NCBI RefSeq assembly: GCF_014649495.1 | Contig: NZ_BMTD01000003.1 | Coordinates: 248,001-312,000 of the forward strand | DNA length: 64,000 nt | Source: Streptomyces filipinensis | Lineage (GTDB): Bacteria > Actinomycetota > Actinomycetes > Streptomycetales > Streptomycetaceae | Direction of reading: 5' to 3' | Shown here: piece after piece, positions 50,575 through 59,019 of the stretch | Numbering within the stretch: the first letter of the stretch is position 1 | Layout: each line of letters opens with the position of its first letter | Made by a program: the position numbers and the translations under genes | Notes under the pieces: model-generated | Databases searched by the model: none | The model's input: only the letters and a program-made list of their open reading frames with translations | Told to the model about the DNA's origin: nothing

Positions 50575-51501
50575 ATGACCAGCACCTCCTCCCCCAGCCT
50601 CGCCGACGCCCTCGCCGCCGGGACGGTCGTGCTCGACGGCGGCATGTCCAACCAGCTGGAGGCGGCCGGGTACGACCTGAGCGACGAGCTGTGGTCGGCC
50701 CGGCTGCTGGCCGAGCGGCCGGAAGCGGTCACGGAGGCCCATCTCGCGTACTTCCGCGCGGGCGCGGACGTGGCGATCACCGCCAGCTACCAGGCCACCT
50801 TCGAGGGCTTCGCGCGGCGCGGCATCGGTCATGACGACGCCGCGCGCCTGCTCGCACGGAGCGTGGACCTCGCACGGGAGGCCGCCCGGCGGGCCGGGGA
50901 CGCCGGTGTCGAGCGGCCGCTGTGGGTGGCGGCCTCGGTCGGGCCGTACGGCGCGATGCTCGCGGACGGATCCGAGTACCGGGGCCGGTACGGACTGAGT
51001 GTGGCCGAGCTGGAACGGTTCCACCGGCCGCGCATGGAGGTGCTGGCCGCCGCCGCGCCGGACGCCCTCGCGCTGGAGACGGTGCCGGACGCCGACGAGG
51101 GCGCCGCGCTGATGCGGGCGGTGCGCGGACTCGGGGTGCCGGCCTGGCTGTCGTACACGGTCGACGGCCGGCACACGCGTGCCGGGCAGTCCCTGGAGGA
51201 GGCGTTCGGGCTCGCGGCCGACGTGCCCGAGGTGATCGCGGTGGGCGTGAACTGCTGCGCACCGCAGGACGTCGAGACCTCGGTGGAGATCGCGGCGCGG
51301 GTCACCGGCAAGCCGGTCGTGGTCTATCCGAACAGCGGGGAGACCTGGGACGCCGGGGCGCGTGCCTGGACGGGGCACAGCCGGTTCACCCCAAAGCTGG
51401 TGGAGACATGGCGGGACGCGGGCGCGCGGCTCATCGGGGGCTGCTGCCGGGTGGGGCCGGAGGGGATCGCGTCGATCGCTCGGGCACTGGGCACGGTCTG
51501 A
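50575..51501 (+). CDS. mmuM: Homocysteine S-methyltransferase
   Basis: 308 residues. The zinc Cys residues are in VGVNCCAP and in the adjacent pair of IGGCCRVGP. The barrel start VLDGGMSNQLEAAGYDLSDE and ITASYQATFEGFARRG fit the MmuM group, which uses S-methylmethionine (or S-adenosylmethionine) to methylate homocysteine to methionine, rather than the cobalamin-dependent enzymes. It stands alone on this strand. Confidence 0.94.
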   Translation: MTSTSSPSLADALAAGTVVLDGGMSNQLEAAGYDLSDELWSARLLAERPEAVTEAHLAYFRAGADVAITASYQATFEGFARRGIGHDDAARLLARSVDLAREAARRAGDAGVERPLWVAASVGPYGAMLADGSEYRGRYGLSVAELERFHRPRMEVLAAAAPDALALETVPDADEGAALMRAVRGLGVPAWLSYTVDGRHTRAGQSLEEAFGLAADVPEVIAVGVNCCAPQDVETSVEIAARVTGKPVVVYPNSGETWDAGARAWTGHSRFTPKLVETWRDAGARLIGGCCRVGPEGIASIARALGTV

Positions 51502-51600
51502 GCCGGTCGCCCCGCGCCGGCGGGCCTCTGCCGCCGGACGCGCTCGTCGGGTGGTGCGGGATTCGGTGGGGGCGGGTGGCGGGTGGCACTACGCGGGTGC

Positions 51601-51720
51601 GCCGGCCCGGCGGGCGTGGACCAGCGGGTCGATGCCCGGCCGGACCTGGGCCATCGGGCCGGTACCCGGCCGGACCTGGACCAGCCACTCGATGCCCGCC
51701 CGGACCTGGACCGTCAGCGG
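51601..51720. repeat. 30-bp tandem repeat, about four units
   Basis: Units start at 51601 (divergent), 51631, 51661 and 51691. The shared part is CCCGGCCGGACCTGG with variable ends. It lies between the convergent mmuM and carboxylesterase genes and reaches the last codons of the latter. Units are contiguous with no spacer, so it is not a CRISPR array. Confidence 0.8.
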
Positions 51721-53309
51721 TTCCGGCCGCCGACCGAGCGTCGCAACCTCCGCACCGCCGCCGCCAGTTCGGCTCCGGGGGCCCGGATGTCGGAGGCGGG
51801 GGCGGGGGCGGGGACCGTGGGGGAGGTCTCCCAGAGGGCGACTTCCGCATCCCGTGGACCGTATGCGGTATACGGTCCACCGTCGCCGAAGATCCGCATC
51901 GGATGGGATGCGTCCCAGGCCTGCCAGCCGGGGTTCCCGGTCGTCGCGAAGCGGACCCAGGCCCCGTGCATCGCGTCGCACAGGTCGTGCGGGGCACCCT
52001 CGCCGGCCAGCTTCTTCGACTCGGGTGTGTCGCCACTGTCGAAGACGAAACCCAGCTCCAGGGCGTGGCAGGCGCCGAGGCCGGGCAGGCGGGACGGCCA
52101 GGCGAACTCGTAGAGGTAGGAGGATCCGGGGCGGGCGTCGGCGAGGCGGTGCAGCGGGACGCGCAGCAGGTGGTCGGTGACCATCTGACCGACGATCTCG
52201 GCGGTGCCGGCGTCCGGATGCAGGCTGCGGTAGCCGCGTGGCACCTCGTGTCCGGCGTGGCAGCGGGCCATGGCCCCGGCGAGGGCGACGGGGCCGAGCC
52301 GGTCGACGCGCTCCAGCAGCCCGCCGGGCACGAGCCAGAGCCGGTACTCGTCCCTCGTCCAGCCCATGAGCAGTTCGACGTCCTGGGCGGCGTCACCGTC
52401 GATGAGGGCCTTGAGCGGGTCGCGGGGCACGAGGTCGCCGTCCACGACGATGCCGAACTGGGGCCCGCCCAGCACCGGGCTGCTGAGCCGGCCGGCCTCG
52501 GCCTGGGTGCGCAGCAGCAGGTCGCGGTCGACGGCGGCGAAGGCCTCGGCGGTGGCGGGGATCCTCAGCCGGGCGGCCATGCGCCGCACCATGCGCCGCA
52601 CCTTGTCGCGGTCGGAGACCTCCGGCGGGCCGCTCTGCAGCACCGCACGGCGGATCAGGCCGCGGCTGTGCGGGGCGGCGAGCAGCACGCCGGCGCTGAT
52701 GGCGCCCGCCGACTGGCCGCACAGGGTGACCTGGCCCGGGTCGCCGCCGAAGGCGCCGATCGCGTCGTGCACCCAGCGCAGGGCGGCGAGCTGGTCGCGC
52801 AGGCCGGGGTTGGGGGGCGCGTCCGGGAAGAGTCCGTAGCCTTCGACGCCGAGGCGGTAGTTGACGGAGACGCAGACGACGCCGTCCCGGGCGAAGGTGG
52901 CGCCGTCGTACACGGGTACGGCCGAGGATCCTCTGGTCAGGGCGCCGCCGTGCAGCCATACGAGGACCGGGAGCCGGGAGCCCGGGCCGGGCTGCGGGGT
53001 CCATACGTTGAGGTTGAGGCAGTCGTCGCCGGGTATCCGCGGGTCGGACAGGTACTGGGCGAACGCCTCGGAGTACGGCGGTTTCGGCGCCGTCGGCCCG
53101 AAGGTTCCGGCGTCGCGCTCGCCGTCCCAGGGCTCGGGCGGCTCGGGCGGGCGGAACCGGCGGGGCCCGACGGGCGGAGCGGCGTACGGGATGCCCCGGA
53201 ACACCGCGACACCTCGCTCGAACCGGCCGCGTACAGCCCCGTACGGCGTCCGGACCACGGGGTCCGCCCGGTCTGGTCCGGCCGTGGGATCCGCCTGGTC
53301 TGCCGTCAT
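51714..53309 (-). CDS. Type B carboxylesterase
   Basis: 531 residues from ATG 53309. Oxyanion HGGA at 120-123, nucleophile Ser200 in LCGQSAGA, EDCLNLNVW-type motif as DDCLNLNVWTPQ near 95-106. The catalytic Glu and His lie in the C-terminal half as in para-nitrobenzyl esterases (HALELGFVFDSGD contains the likely His). There is no signal peptide. The AGGEGAPHDLCDAMHGAWVR and GNPGWQAWD segments are typical of the family's C-terminus. The substrate is not predictable. Confidence 0.92.
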   Translation of the reverse strand: MTADQADPTAGPDRADPVVRTPYGAVRGRFERGVAVFRGIPYAAPPVGPRRFRPPEPPEPWDGERDAGTFGPTAPKPPYSEAFAQYLSDPRIPGDDCLNLNVWTPQPGPGSRLPVLVWLHGGALTRGSSAVPVYDGATFARDGVVCVSVNYRLGVEGYGLFPDAPPNPGLRDQLAALRWVHDAIGAFGGDPGQVTLCGQSAGAISAGVLLAAPHSRGLIRRAVLQSGPPEVSDRDKVRRMVRRMAARLRIPATAEAFAAVDRDLLLRTQAEAGRLSSPVLGGPQFGIVVDGDLVPRDPLKALIDGDAAQDVELLMGWTRDEYRLWLVPGGLLERVDRLGPVALAGAMARCHAGHEVPRGYRSLHPDAGTAEIVGQMVTDHLLRVPLHRLADARPGSSYLYEFAWPSRLPGLGACHALELGFVFDSGDTPESKKLAGEGAPHDLCDAMHGAWVRFATTGNPGWQAWDASHPMRIFGDGGPYTAYGPRDAEVALWETSPTVPAPAPASDIRAPGAELAAAVRRLRRSVGGRNR

Positions 53310-53338
53310 CACCCACCACCCCTTCGCCGCGCGCCCAA

Positions 53339-53365
53339 TGCACCGGTGCACTCGTGCAGTGTGCA
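53339..53365. promoter_or_regulatory. Four TGCA half-sites upstream of the carboxylesterase
   Basis: TGCA occurs at 53339, 53347, 53355 and 53362; the first two form the perfect 12-bp palindrome TGCACCGGTGCA. The array begins 30 bases before the esterase ATG and would cover its promoter. The remaining bases to 53720 (about 350) hold no gene that I can support. Confidence 0.55.
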
Positions 53366-53720
53366 ACAACAGAGCACCACAAGAGCGTCCGGTATTCCGG
53401 CGCACAGGCGCGTGGGAGAGCCGTTCGGGTTACGACGGTACGATGAGCGCGAAATCGGTTACGTACCGTACACGGCGGTTCGCCCTGGTTCCTGGTGCGG
53501 CTCTCGGGGGCAGCCGGATCCGCGGTGGAGGGGCGGAGGTGACGGGGCCGCGTCCGCGGGGGTGGCGGATGCGCCCGGAGCGGCGGGCAGCGGGACGAGG
53601 TCGGCCGCCCGACCGGAGCGGGGACGCGGAGGCAGCCCTGGCCCCGCACCTCCCCGTCCGGCCCCCGCCCCACCGATTGACCGCCGATTCCCGGCGCACA
53701 TACGGTAGAACGCGCTTTCC

Positions 53721-53731
53721 GAAAACGTTTC
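53721..53731. promoter_or_regulatory. LacI-type operator-like palindrome
   Basis: GAAAACGTTTC, with perfect core AAACGTTT (53723-53730), lies 25 bases before the 2-hydroxyacid dehydrogenase ATG. LacI/GalR operators commonly have a central CG flanked by A/T runs like this. A LacI C-terminal relic lies just after the same gene. Confidence 0.5.
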
Positions 53732-53755
53732 TCCTCCCGTTCCGCCAGGAGAGTC

Positions 53756-54769
53756 ATGCCCAGCCCCCAGCCGCCGCGGGCCGTGTTCGCGATGGATCCG
53801 GTGCACCTCCCGATGCTCTTCCCCCCGCCGCTCATGGCCCGGCTGAGGCGGACGGCCGAACTCGATCCGGCGCTCGTCGTAAGGGACTTCACCGATCCCG
53901 CGGTGGCCGGCGCCCTGGCCGCGGCCGAGGTCCTGATCACCGGCTGGGGCTGCCCGCACCTGGACGGCGGCGTCCTGGCCGCGGCCCCGGGGCTGCGGGC
54001 CGTCCTGCACGCCGCGGGCTCGGTCCGCTCCCTGGTCGGCGAGGCCCTGTGGAAACACGGCGTCACCGTGTCCAGCGCGGTCACCGGCAACGCCCTGCCG
54101 GTGGCCGAGTACACGCTCGCGATGATCCTGCTGCTCGGCAAGGACGCCTTCGAGCACCGTGAGCGCTACCGCCGCACCCGCACCCACCCGACCCCTGCCG
54201 AAACTGCGGCCACCGGCAACCTCGGCCGCCGCGTCGGGGTCGTCGGCGCCTCCCGCGTGGGCCGCCGGCTCATGGAGCTGCTGCGGCCGTTCGACCTCAC
54301 GGTCCTGCTGCACGACCCCTATGTGAGCCCCGCCGAGGCCGCCGCCCTGGGGGCGAAGCCGCTGCCGCTGGAGGAGCTGCTGCGGCAGAGCGACATCGTC
54401 AGCCTGCACGCCCCCGACACCCCCGAGACCCACCACATGCTCGACCGGGCCCGGCTCGCGCTCATCCCGGACGGGGCCGCCCTGGTCAACACCGCGCGCG
54501 GGGCACTGGTCGACCAGGACGCGCTGACGCGGGAGCTGGTCTCGGGGCGCCTGCGCGCGGTCCTCGACGTCACCGAGCCCGAGCCACTGCCCGCCGGCTC
54601 CCCGCTGTACGAACTGCCCAACGTCTTTCTCACCCCGCACATCGCGGGCTCGCTCGGCAACGAGCTGCGGCGGCTGGGCACGATCGTCGTGGAGGAGCTG
54701 GAACGGCTGGCCGAGGGCGTGCCGCCCCGGCACGAGGTGCGGCACGCGGATCTGACCCGGGTCGCCTGA
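53756..54769 (+). CDS. D-2-hydroxyacid dehydrogenase
   Basis: 337 residues; AGGAGAG precedes the ATG. The NAD(P)-binding motif is GRRVGVVGASRVGRRL (variant GxGxxG, with Ala in the second part). The catalytic Arg is in LVNTARGALVDQDAL, Glu in DVTEPEPLP, and His in LTPHIAGSLG. The N-terminal part (FAMDPVHLPMLFPPPLMARL) belongs to the group of Streptomyces dehydrogenases found with sugar-acid and LacI genes. It interconverts a 2-keto acid and a D-2-hydroxy acid. Confidence 0.93.
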   Translation: MPSPQPPRAVFAMDPVHLPMLFPPPLMARLRRTAELDPALVVRDFTDPAVAGALAAAEVLITGWGCPHLDGGVLAAAPGLRAVLHAAGSVRSLVGEALWKHGVTVSSAVTGNALPVAEYTLAMILLLGKDAFEHRERYRRTRTHPTPAETAATGNLGRRVGVVGASRVGRRLMELLRPFDLTVLLHDPYVSPAEAAALGAKPLPLEELLRQSDIVSLHAPDTPETHHMLDRARLALIPDGAALVNTARGALVDQDALTRELVSGRLRAVLDVTEPEPLPAGSPLYELPNVFLTPHIAGSLGNELRRLGTIVVEELERLAEGVPPRHEVRHADLTRVA

Positions 54770-54944
54770 CGCGCGGGGCCGGGACCGGGATCAGGACCGC
54801 CCCGCCACACCGCCGGTCTGCGGGTGCCCCGGGGTGTCCCGGGCCGCTCGCGGACGGGCGCCGGCATCTCGTCGGCCGTCACACCGCGGGCACTCAGGTG
54901 ACGCACGAGGCGGGCGAGTGGGACAGCCCGGTGATCCGCCGCTT

Positions 54945-55145
54945 CGTCCGCGGCTCCTTTCGAAAGCCTGCCCGAGGCCCGCTGGGCCGGTCCGGCACTG
55001 ACCACCGGCCGCCAGCCGTTCGGTGAGATGGCGGTGACCGCGCTCCGGCCGCTGGTGCGGATGATCCACGAAGAGCGCCCGGAGGGCATCCGTACCGAGC
55101 TGTCGACCCGGCTGGTGCCGCGCGCGAGCAGGGCCGCACCCCCCG
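54945..55145 (+). pseudogene. LacI-family regulator, C-terminal relic
   Basis: The frame reads APFESLPEARWAGPALTTGR, QPFGEMAVTALRPLVRMIHE, then ERPEGIRTELSTRLVPRAS. This is the conserved end of the LacI/GalR effector domain (usual form: DLPEAR..PPLTTVRQP). The HTH and most of the effector domain are missing, and no stop follows at the normal place. The rest of 54770-55242 holds nothing else that I recognise. Confidence 0.72.
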
Positions 55146-55242
55146 GGCGGGGTCACCTTCATGAGACGGCGGGCGGCAACGGCCGGGCGCCTCCCCCCAC
55201 GGGGTGCCCAGCCGTCGCCACAAGGGGTTGGGACAGCGGCGG

Positions 55243-55500
55243 TCAGTCCTCTCCGTGGTCGCCTGCGGCGCCCATGAAGGCTTCGACCACGTCCACGGCA
55301 CTGCCGTCGTGGTCGCTGCCCGCGGTGCCGCTGCCGGTCTGGAGGTTGGCCGTGCGATCGACTTCCAGCCAGGAGTCGGCGTTGGAGTTGTCGACCACGG
55401 TGATCAGGCCCCCGGACGCGACGGCGGGTACGGCTCCGGCCCCGAGCAGGGCGGCTGCCGCGGCTGCGGCGAGGGCGAGCCGGGGTACGGCACCGGTCAC
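55243..55500 (-). CDS. Small secreted protein of unknown function
   Basis: 85 residues from GTG 55500. A clean signal peptide (RLALAAAAAAALLGAGAVPA, cleaved near VAS) precedes about 55 residues rich in Asp, Ser and Gly (GLITVVDNSNADSWLEVDRT). No Cys and no known domain. Its start overlaps the stop of the upstream lyase gene by four bases (GTGA), so the two are coupled. An acidic mature peptide of this kind could be a wall-associated or metal-binding protein, but that is a guess. Confidence 0.65.
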   Translation of the reverse strand: MTGAVPRLALAAAAAAALLGAGAVPAVASGGLITVVDNSNADSWLEVDRTANLQTGSGTAGSDHDGSAVDVVEAFMGAAGDHGED

Positions 55501-56360
55501 GCGCCCACACCCTCGGGGGTGAGCCGGTCACGCGCGATGTTGCGTTCCAGCAGGGTGGTGGCGGCCTTCACGCCCACGCCGCCGGCGGGGTCCACCTCCG
55601 GCAGCCGGCCGTCGGCCGCCTTCAGGCTGCCGAGCGCGGAGTCCATCGCCTCGTGCGCGGCGAACAGGCAGGGGGTGCTGTAGATCGCGACGTCGACGCC
55701 CAGGTCGGACAGTTCGCCGAGGGACAGGCGGGGGGACTTGCCGCCGGCGATCTGGTTGAACAGCAGCGGCTTGCTGCCGACGACCTCGCGGATGCGCTTG
55801 ATCCACTCGACGCTGCGCACCCCGTCCACCAGGACCACGTCGGCGTCCGTCGCGGCCAGCCGTTCGGCACGGTGCAGGATGTCGTCCTCCTCGGTGGCGT
55901 CCGTACGGGCGACCACCACCAGGTCCCCCCGGGTCTCCAGGACCCTGTGCAGTTTCTCCAGGTACTCCTCCAGGGGCAGCACCTGTTTTCCGTCGGCGTG
56001 ACCGCAGCGGCGGGGCCGTTTCTGGTCCTCCAGGATCACCCCGGAGGCGCCGATGCGTTCCAGTCCCTCGACGACATGACAGGCGACCTCTGGATCGACG
56101 TAGCCGTCGTCGATGTCGACCAGCAGGTGGTGGTGCGGGAACGCGCCCCGCAACCGCTGGACGAAGGCCACCATGTCGGGCCAGGCGATGAAACCGATGT
56201 CCGGCAGCCCGTAGTACGAGGCCGCGAACCCGAAGCCCGAGACGAACATCCCGTCGTAGTGCTTGGCCGCGATCGACGCCGAGTACATGTCGTACACGCC
56301 GATCAGCGGTGTGGTCCCCGGCCCGGCAATGCGCTCGCGCAGCTTCTTTCCGTAACTCAA
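55497..56360 (-). CDS. Isocitrate lyase/methylisocitrate lyase-like C-C lyase
   Basis: 287 residues. The superfamily barrel shows DIDDGYVDPEVACHVVEGLE (Mg-binding Asp residues), ILEDQKRPRRCGHADGKQVL with the lyase Cys in RCGH, and ARTDATEEDDILHRAE. The RRCGH motif matches the KRCGH active-site loop of methylisocitrate and isocitrate lyases and separates it from PEP mutase and from the paralogue at 45144-46139. It should cleave a 2-hydroxy- or 3-carboxy-malate-like substrate to pyruvate, glyoxylate or similar. The substrate is uncertain. Confidence 0.88.
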   Translation of the reverse strand: MSYGKKLRERIAGPGTTPLIGVYDMYSASIAAKHYDGMFVSGFGFAASYYGLPDIGFIAWPDMVAFVQRLRGAFPHHHLLVDIDDGYVDPEVACHVVEGLERIGASGVILEDQKRPRRCGHADGKQVLPLEEYLEKLHRVLETRGDLVVVARTDATEEDDILHRAERLAATDADVVLVDGVRSVEWIKRIREVVGSKPLLFNQIAGGKSPRLSLGELSDLGVDVAIYSTPCLFAAHEAMDSALGSLKAADGRLPEVDPAGGVGVKAATTLLERNIARDRLTPEGVGA

Positions 56361-56731
56361 GGTCCGGCTCCTCCTCTGGGTGGGTGACGCGGGGCCGGAC
56401 GGGCCACGCGCGTCTCGACGCCCTTTGCCAAGACAAGAGCATCTCTAGATATTCATGTGACCTTCCATGTACGCGAGCTTTACTCACCCCAATGGCGGAA
56501 CCGGTTCACCGCAGAAACGTCACGCGTGAAGCCGCGGGGGCCGGCCGAGCCCGCCCTCGCCCGCGCGCGCACGGCGGTGACGGCGTCCGGGCGGAGTCGT
56601 GGCGGCAGTCCGTGGTGCGGGTGTACAGCGGCAGCGGCGCGGCCGTGCGACGAGCCTATGCCGCACGCGCGCCCTCACTCCAACTCCCCTGGAGCCGGGG
56701 GCAGGTGACCGAAACACCGCCCGGTGTACCG
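56361..56731. promoter_or_regulatory. Intergenic region with AT-rich promoter area
   Basis: No gene is supported. The AT-rich stretch 56440-56490, including CATCTCTAGATATTCATG, stands out from the surrounding GC-rich DNA and probably contains the promoter of the minus-strand lyase gene. TCTAGA at its centre is palindromic. Confidence 0.4.
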
Positions 56732-57799
56732 CTAGAACAGGCCTGCGGACCACGGCAGTTCACAGGCCCGGTCGTGGATGCGGCGGAGCCAGGGGCGGCG
56801 GACCTCGGGCAGTCGGGCCAGCGTGTGCAGGAACAGCCGCCGGTCGAAGACGAACGGGCCCCACGGGCGGAGCGGCAGCGGGTCGTCGCGCTGGACGTCG
56901 CGGGGCAGACCGCCGGTGACGGGCAGCCGCGACCGGTCGCGCGGGAACGCCAGGCCCGACCAGACGTCGGCGGGCAGCGGCACGGCCGGGGTGCCGGCGG
57001 CCGGCTGCCACGCCTCGCCGGTCTGCGGATGCACCGGCACCAGGGCGATGCCGCGGGCGCACCCGGACACGGCCGGCAGGCCGGGCCCGGCCAGGGACAG
57101 CGTCCGCCGCGGCGCACCGGACGGCAGCAGCCGGGCCAGCACGCGGCCGAACACGTCGGCGACGAGCCCGCCCGGCAACGCCACCGGCTCCCCCGCCGAC
57201 GCCGCCAGCAGATGGGCCAGGGCCACACTCGCGCCCGCCTCCCAGTGCGGACTCCACCCACCGCCCGGTTCGACGGCAGGCGTGCTCCGCTCCTCGCGGT
57301 CCCTGAGCTCCCTGACCACGGCGTCCCAGCCGGTGACGGGGTGAGCGGGGCCCGGGAAGCGGCGTACGGCGGGCGGGTGGAGCCTGACCGCCTGCCACTG
57401 CGAGCAGTCGTCGATACGGGTCGCGACCGGCCGGCCGCAGCCCGCGCAGGCCAGATTGGGTCCGTCCCTGCCGTCCGGGCCCATGCAGGAGCCGTCGCAC
57501 CGGCCGGGGACGAGTACCGTGCCGCGGACGTCGCCGGGCGCCAGGACGACCGAGCCCCGCGGGCCGAACGACAGAGCGGGCACCGGCGCGAACACGCCAC
57601 GGGCCGCCGCCTCCCCGGCACCGGTCTCCTCCCACCGTCGCCAGGGCGGACCCCAGGGCTGCGCGTCGACGGCGTACGTCCCCGGCTCCATCAGGGCGGG
57701 CAGCATCACATGCCCGAAACGGTGCCCGGCCCGCGCGGGCAGAGCGACCCGCGCCAGCGGAACGGTCAGCTCCGCGCCGCACCCGGCACACACGAACAC
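56732..57799 (-). CDS. Conserved Streptomyces protein with two Cys-x2-Cys motifs
   Basis: 355 residues from GTG 57799; an upstream TTG at 57904 would add 35 Arg-rich residues. The start VFVCAGCGAELTVPLARVAL and a later LACAGCGRPVATRIDDCSQW form two Cys pairs that could bind one zinc. Other marks: EPGTYAVDAQPWGPPWRRWE, APGDVRGTVLVPGRCDGSCM. This protein recurs across Streptomyces genomes with no assigned function, as I recall it. No membrane segment or enzyme motif is visible. Confidence 0.8.
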   Translation of the reverse strand: MFVCAGCGAELTVPLARVALPARAGHRFGHVMLPALMEPGTYAVDAQPWGPPWRRWEETGAGEAAARGVFAPVPALSFGPRGSVVLAPGDVRGTVLVPGRCDGSCMGPDGRDGPNLACAGCGRPVATRIDDCSQWQAVRLHPPAVRRFPGPAHPVTGWDAVVRELRDREERSTPAVEPGGGWSPHWEAGASVALAHLLAASAGEPVALPGGLVADVFGRVLARLLPSGAPRRTLSLAGPGLPAVSGCARGIALVPVHPQTGEAWQPAAGTPAVPLPADVWSGLAFPRDRSRLPVTGGLPRDVQRDDPLPLRPWGPFVFDRRLFLHTLARLPEVRRPWLRRIHDRACELPWSAGLF

Positions 57800-57938
57800 G
57801 TCTCCCAACAGCCACTCCCCCGGCGCCGACCAGCGGGATCCTCCCCGCCGGTCCGGCCGCCGCGCAACGCCTTTTCGGGGCGCTCGGGTGTCCGATTCCT
57901 TCAAGACCGGGCTGTCCGCCCGCGCCTACGGTCACGGC

Positions 57939-58340
57939 ATGACTGCACAGTTCGCACTGATCGGCGTGGTGACTTCCGACATGGCTGCCTCGCTCGCCTT
58001 CTACCGTCGCCTCGGACTCGTCTTTCCCGAGGGATCCGAGGAGCAGCCGCACGTCGAGGCCGGGCTGCCCGGCGGCCTGGTCTTCGCCCTCGACACCGAG
58101 AAGACCGTCCGCTCCTTCTACCCCGGCTGGCGGCCGCCCCAGGGCCACGGGCGCGTGGGGCTCGCCTTCCGGTGCGGCTCACCCGCCGAGGTGGACGTCC
58201 GGTACGAGGAACTGGTGGCCGCCGGACACCACGGCGAGCTGAAGCCGTGGGACGCGTTCTGGGGGCAGCGCTACGCCACCGTGCACGACCCCGACGGCAA
58301 CGGCGTCGACCTGTTCGCGCCGCTACCCGCCAGCGAGTAG
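57939..58340 (+). CDS. VOC-superfamily protein
   Basis: 133 residues. The N-terminal FALIGVVTSDMAASLAFYRR and C-terminal YATVHDPDGNGVDLFAPL are the two typical VOC edges. A metal ligand could be His38 (QPHVEAGL) with Asp128 (VDLF) and others. Its 3' end overlaps the convergent AraC gene by 18 bases, leaving no terminator. Likely cytoplasmic; substrate unknown. Confidence 0.92.
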   Translation: MTAQFALIGVVTSDMAASLAFYRRLGLVFPEGSEEQPHVEAGLPGGLVFALDTEKTVRSFYPGWRPPQGHGRVGLAFRCGSPAEVDVRYEELVAAGHHGELKPWDAFWGQRYATVHDPDGNGVDLFAPLPASE

Positions 58341-59009
58341 CTGCCCGAGCGGCATGCCCGCCAACGCCCGTACCTCGCGCGCGAGATGAGGCTGGTCCGC
58401 GTAGCCCGCGCGGACCGCCGTCTCGGCGTACGGCGTCCCGGCGCGGGCCAGCGCCAGCGCCCGCTGCAGCCGCAGGATGCGGGCCAGGGTCTTGGGGCCG
58501 TAGCCGAACGCGCCCAGGCAGCGGCGGTGCAGTGCGCGGGTACCGATGCCGAGTCCGGCGGCCGTGGCGGCCACCGGGCGGCCCTCGCCCAGGCGCTCCA
58601 CCAGCCGGTGCAGCAGCGGGTCGGGGGCCGTGGTGCGCTCGGCCCGCTCCAGGGCGATGTCCTCCAGTGCCGTCGCCGGGTCGGGCGCCGCCTCGACGCG
58701 GTCGCGCAGCCTCCGGACCCGGGAGGCGGGCCACAGGTCCGCCAACTCCACCCGCAGATCGCGCAGTTCGTGCGCGGGCACGCCGAGCAGGGCGGGCGCG
58801 GTGCCGGGGAAGAAGCGGACGCCTGCCCAGAAGCGGGGTGCGCCCTCGGGGACGTAGGGGCGGGTGTCGGGACCCGCGACCAGCAGCCGGCCCTCGCTCC
58901 ACAGCAGGTCCATGCAGCCGTCGGGCAGAACGGGGCCGCCACCGGCCCCCTCCGGGGTGTTCGTCCACACGACCGCGCCGGTCAGCCGGGACGCTCGCTC
59001 CGCGTACAC
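58323..59009 (-). CDS. AraC-family transcriptional regulator
   Basis: 228 residues from GTG 59009. N-terminal effector domain (VVWTNTPEGAGGGPVLPDGC, MDLLWSEGRLLVAGPDT) of the type called DUF6597, then a two-HTH AraC domain (VAATAAGLGIGTRALHRRCL, GYGPKTLARILRLQRALALA, AVRAGYADQPHLAREVRALA). The domain order and size fit small regulators that are often next to VOC genes, as here, so the convergent VOC gene is a candidate target. Confidence 0.92.
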   Translation of the reverse strand: MYAERASRLTGAVVWTNTPEGAGGGPVLPDGCMDLLWSEGRLLVAGPDTRPYVPEGAPRFWAGVRFFPGTAPALLGVPAHELRDLRVELADLWPASRVRRLRDRVEAAPDPATALEDIALERAERTTAPDPLLHRLVERLGEGRPVAATAAGLGIGTRALHRRCLGAFGYGPKTLARILRLQRALALARAGTPYAETAVRAGYADQPHLAREVRALAGMPLGQLLAGG

Positions 59010-59019
59010 GGGCGCCAGC

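Noticed and set aside
51601..51720. CRISPR-like array
   Set aside because: The 30-bp units are contiguous without unique spacers and there are no cas genes in the window.
55497..56360. Phosphonate biosynthesis by a PEP mutase
   Set aside because: The protein has the lyase RCGH motif, not the EDKxxxKxNS motif of PEP mutases, and no phosphonopyruvate decarboxylase is adjacent.
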